A DNA stretch of 64,000 nt from DGNJ01 sp002388905. Its GTDB lineage: Bacteria; Pseudomonadota; Gammaproteobacteria; Pseudomonadales; Porticoccaceae. Position numbers and translations under genes: made by a program. Where the stretch lies: NCBI GenBank assembly GCA_036843405.1, contig DAITSJ010000017.1, positions 1 to 64,000 of the forward strand, in the 5' to 3' direction. Shown here one piece after another: positions 63,911-64,000 of this stretch; within the stretch, counting starts at the first letter, position 1; every line of letters begins with the position of its first letter. The notes under the pieces are model-generated. The model was not told the origin of the DNA and searched no databases. It worked only from the letters and a program-made list of their open reading frames with translations.

Positions 63911-64000
63911 CTAACAATCACTCGGTATTCCGGGGATCCAGACGGTCTTCGCCTCGAAATCCCTGGCCTGTAAGGTGGCTCGTTCCTGGCGGACCAAAGG
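63911..64000 (-). CDS. Possible C-terminal end of a gene continuing beyond the window
   Basis: On the minus strand a frame runs in from the window edge for 29 codons and stops at 63911-63913. It reads RQERATLQARDFEAKTVWIP near its end. It is too short to assign and could be chance. The gap 63809-63910 before it on this strand would hold the BON gene promoter. Confidence 0.3.
   Translation of the reverse strand, partial: PLVRQERATLQARDFEAKTVWIPGIPSDC

Overview
The window comes from a GC-rich, Gram-negative gammaproteobacterium. The evidence is gene order as much as gene content. One block matches the Pseudomonas order gluQ, dksA, cbrX, cbrA, cbrB, small RNA, pcnB, folK, panB. Another matches the order initiator tRNA, rimP, nusA, infB, rbfA, truB, rpsO, pnp. 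The F420-type oxidoreductase, the ACAD10-like phosphotransferase and the MMPL/porin cluster point to a marine relative of Pseudomonas (Cellvibrionales or Halieaceae type) rather than Pseudomonas itself. That placement is inference.

Layout. 0.1-9.2 kb: accessory metabolism and signalling, with a thioredoxin-fold protein, a DsrE-like protein, an HPP membrane protein, a diguanylate cyclase, a GntP-type permease, a three-gene oxidoreductase/phosphotransferase run and an SdiA-regulated-type beta-propeller protein. 9.4-15.6 kb: minus-strand housekeeping genes yqcC-like, dinG, an acyltransferase, pyrB, gluQ and dksA. 15.7-25.8 kb: aminotransferase, sfsA, then the carbon/nitrogen regulator cbrX-cbrA-cbrB, a probable sigma-54-driven CrcZ-like small RNA in the cbrB-pcnB gap, and pcnB, folK, a deoxynucleoside kinase and panB. 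A 288-bp MITE sits exactly at the panB stop codon. 26.1-31.8 kb: a putative outer-membrane protein, a LolA-like protein and an RND/MMPL permease on the minus strand, divergent from an ArsR-family repressor and a YgaP-type membrane protein. 31.8-40.9 kb: the pnp-to-tRNA translation and RNA-decay operon, read on the minus strand from a consensus sigma-70 promoter at 40.9 kb.

41.2-52.6 kb: a signalling block. It holds two large multi-PAS hybrid histidine kinases with closely similar C-terminal halves, a REC-EAL c-di-GMP phosphodiesterase, an APH/AAA fusion kinase and a PP2C phosphatase. 52.9-64 kb: a stress-gene region of many small genes. It contains katG, OmpA/DUF4398 lipoproteins, DUF3185, DUF3309, CsbD-like proteins, a 47-aa basic protein, two Crp/Fnr regulators, an NhaP-type antiporter, a 24-aa membrane peptide and a triple-BON protein. 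It is interspersed with palindromic repeats and a regulator-gene remnant, and looks like an assembled accessory region.

Most worth following up: the CrcZ-like RNA, the two MITE families that share a CTAG/TTAG target, the five-hairpin cluster upstream of rpsO, the decayed tRNA-Leu beside tRNA-fMet, and the small stress proteins that gene callers would miss. No transposase, integrase, CRISPR array or rRNA was seen.
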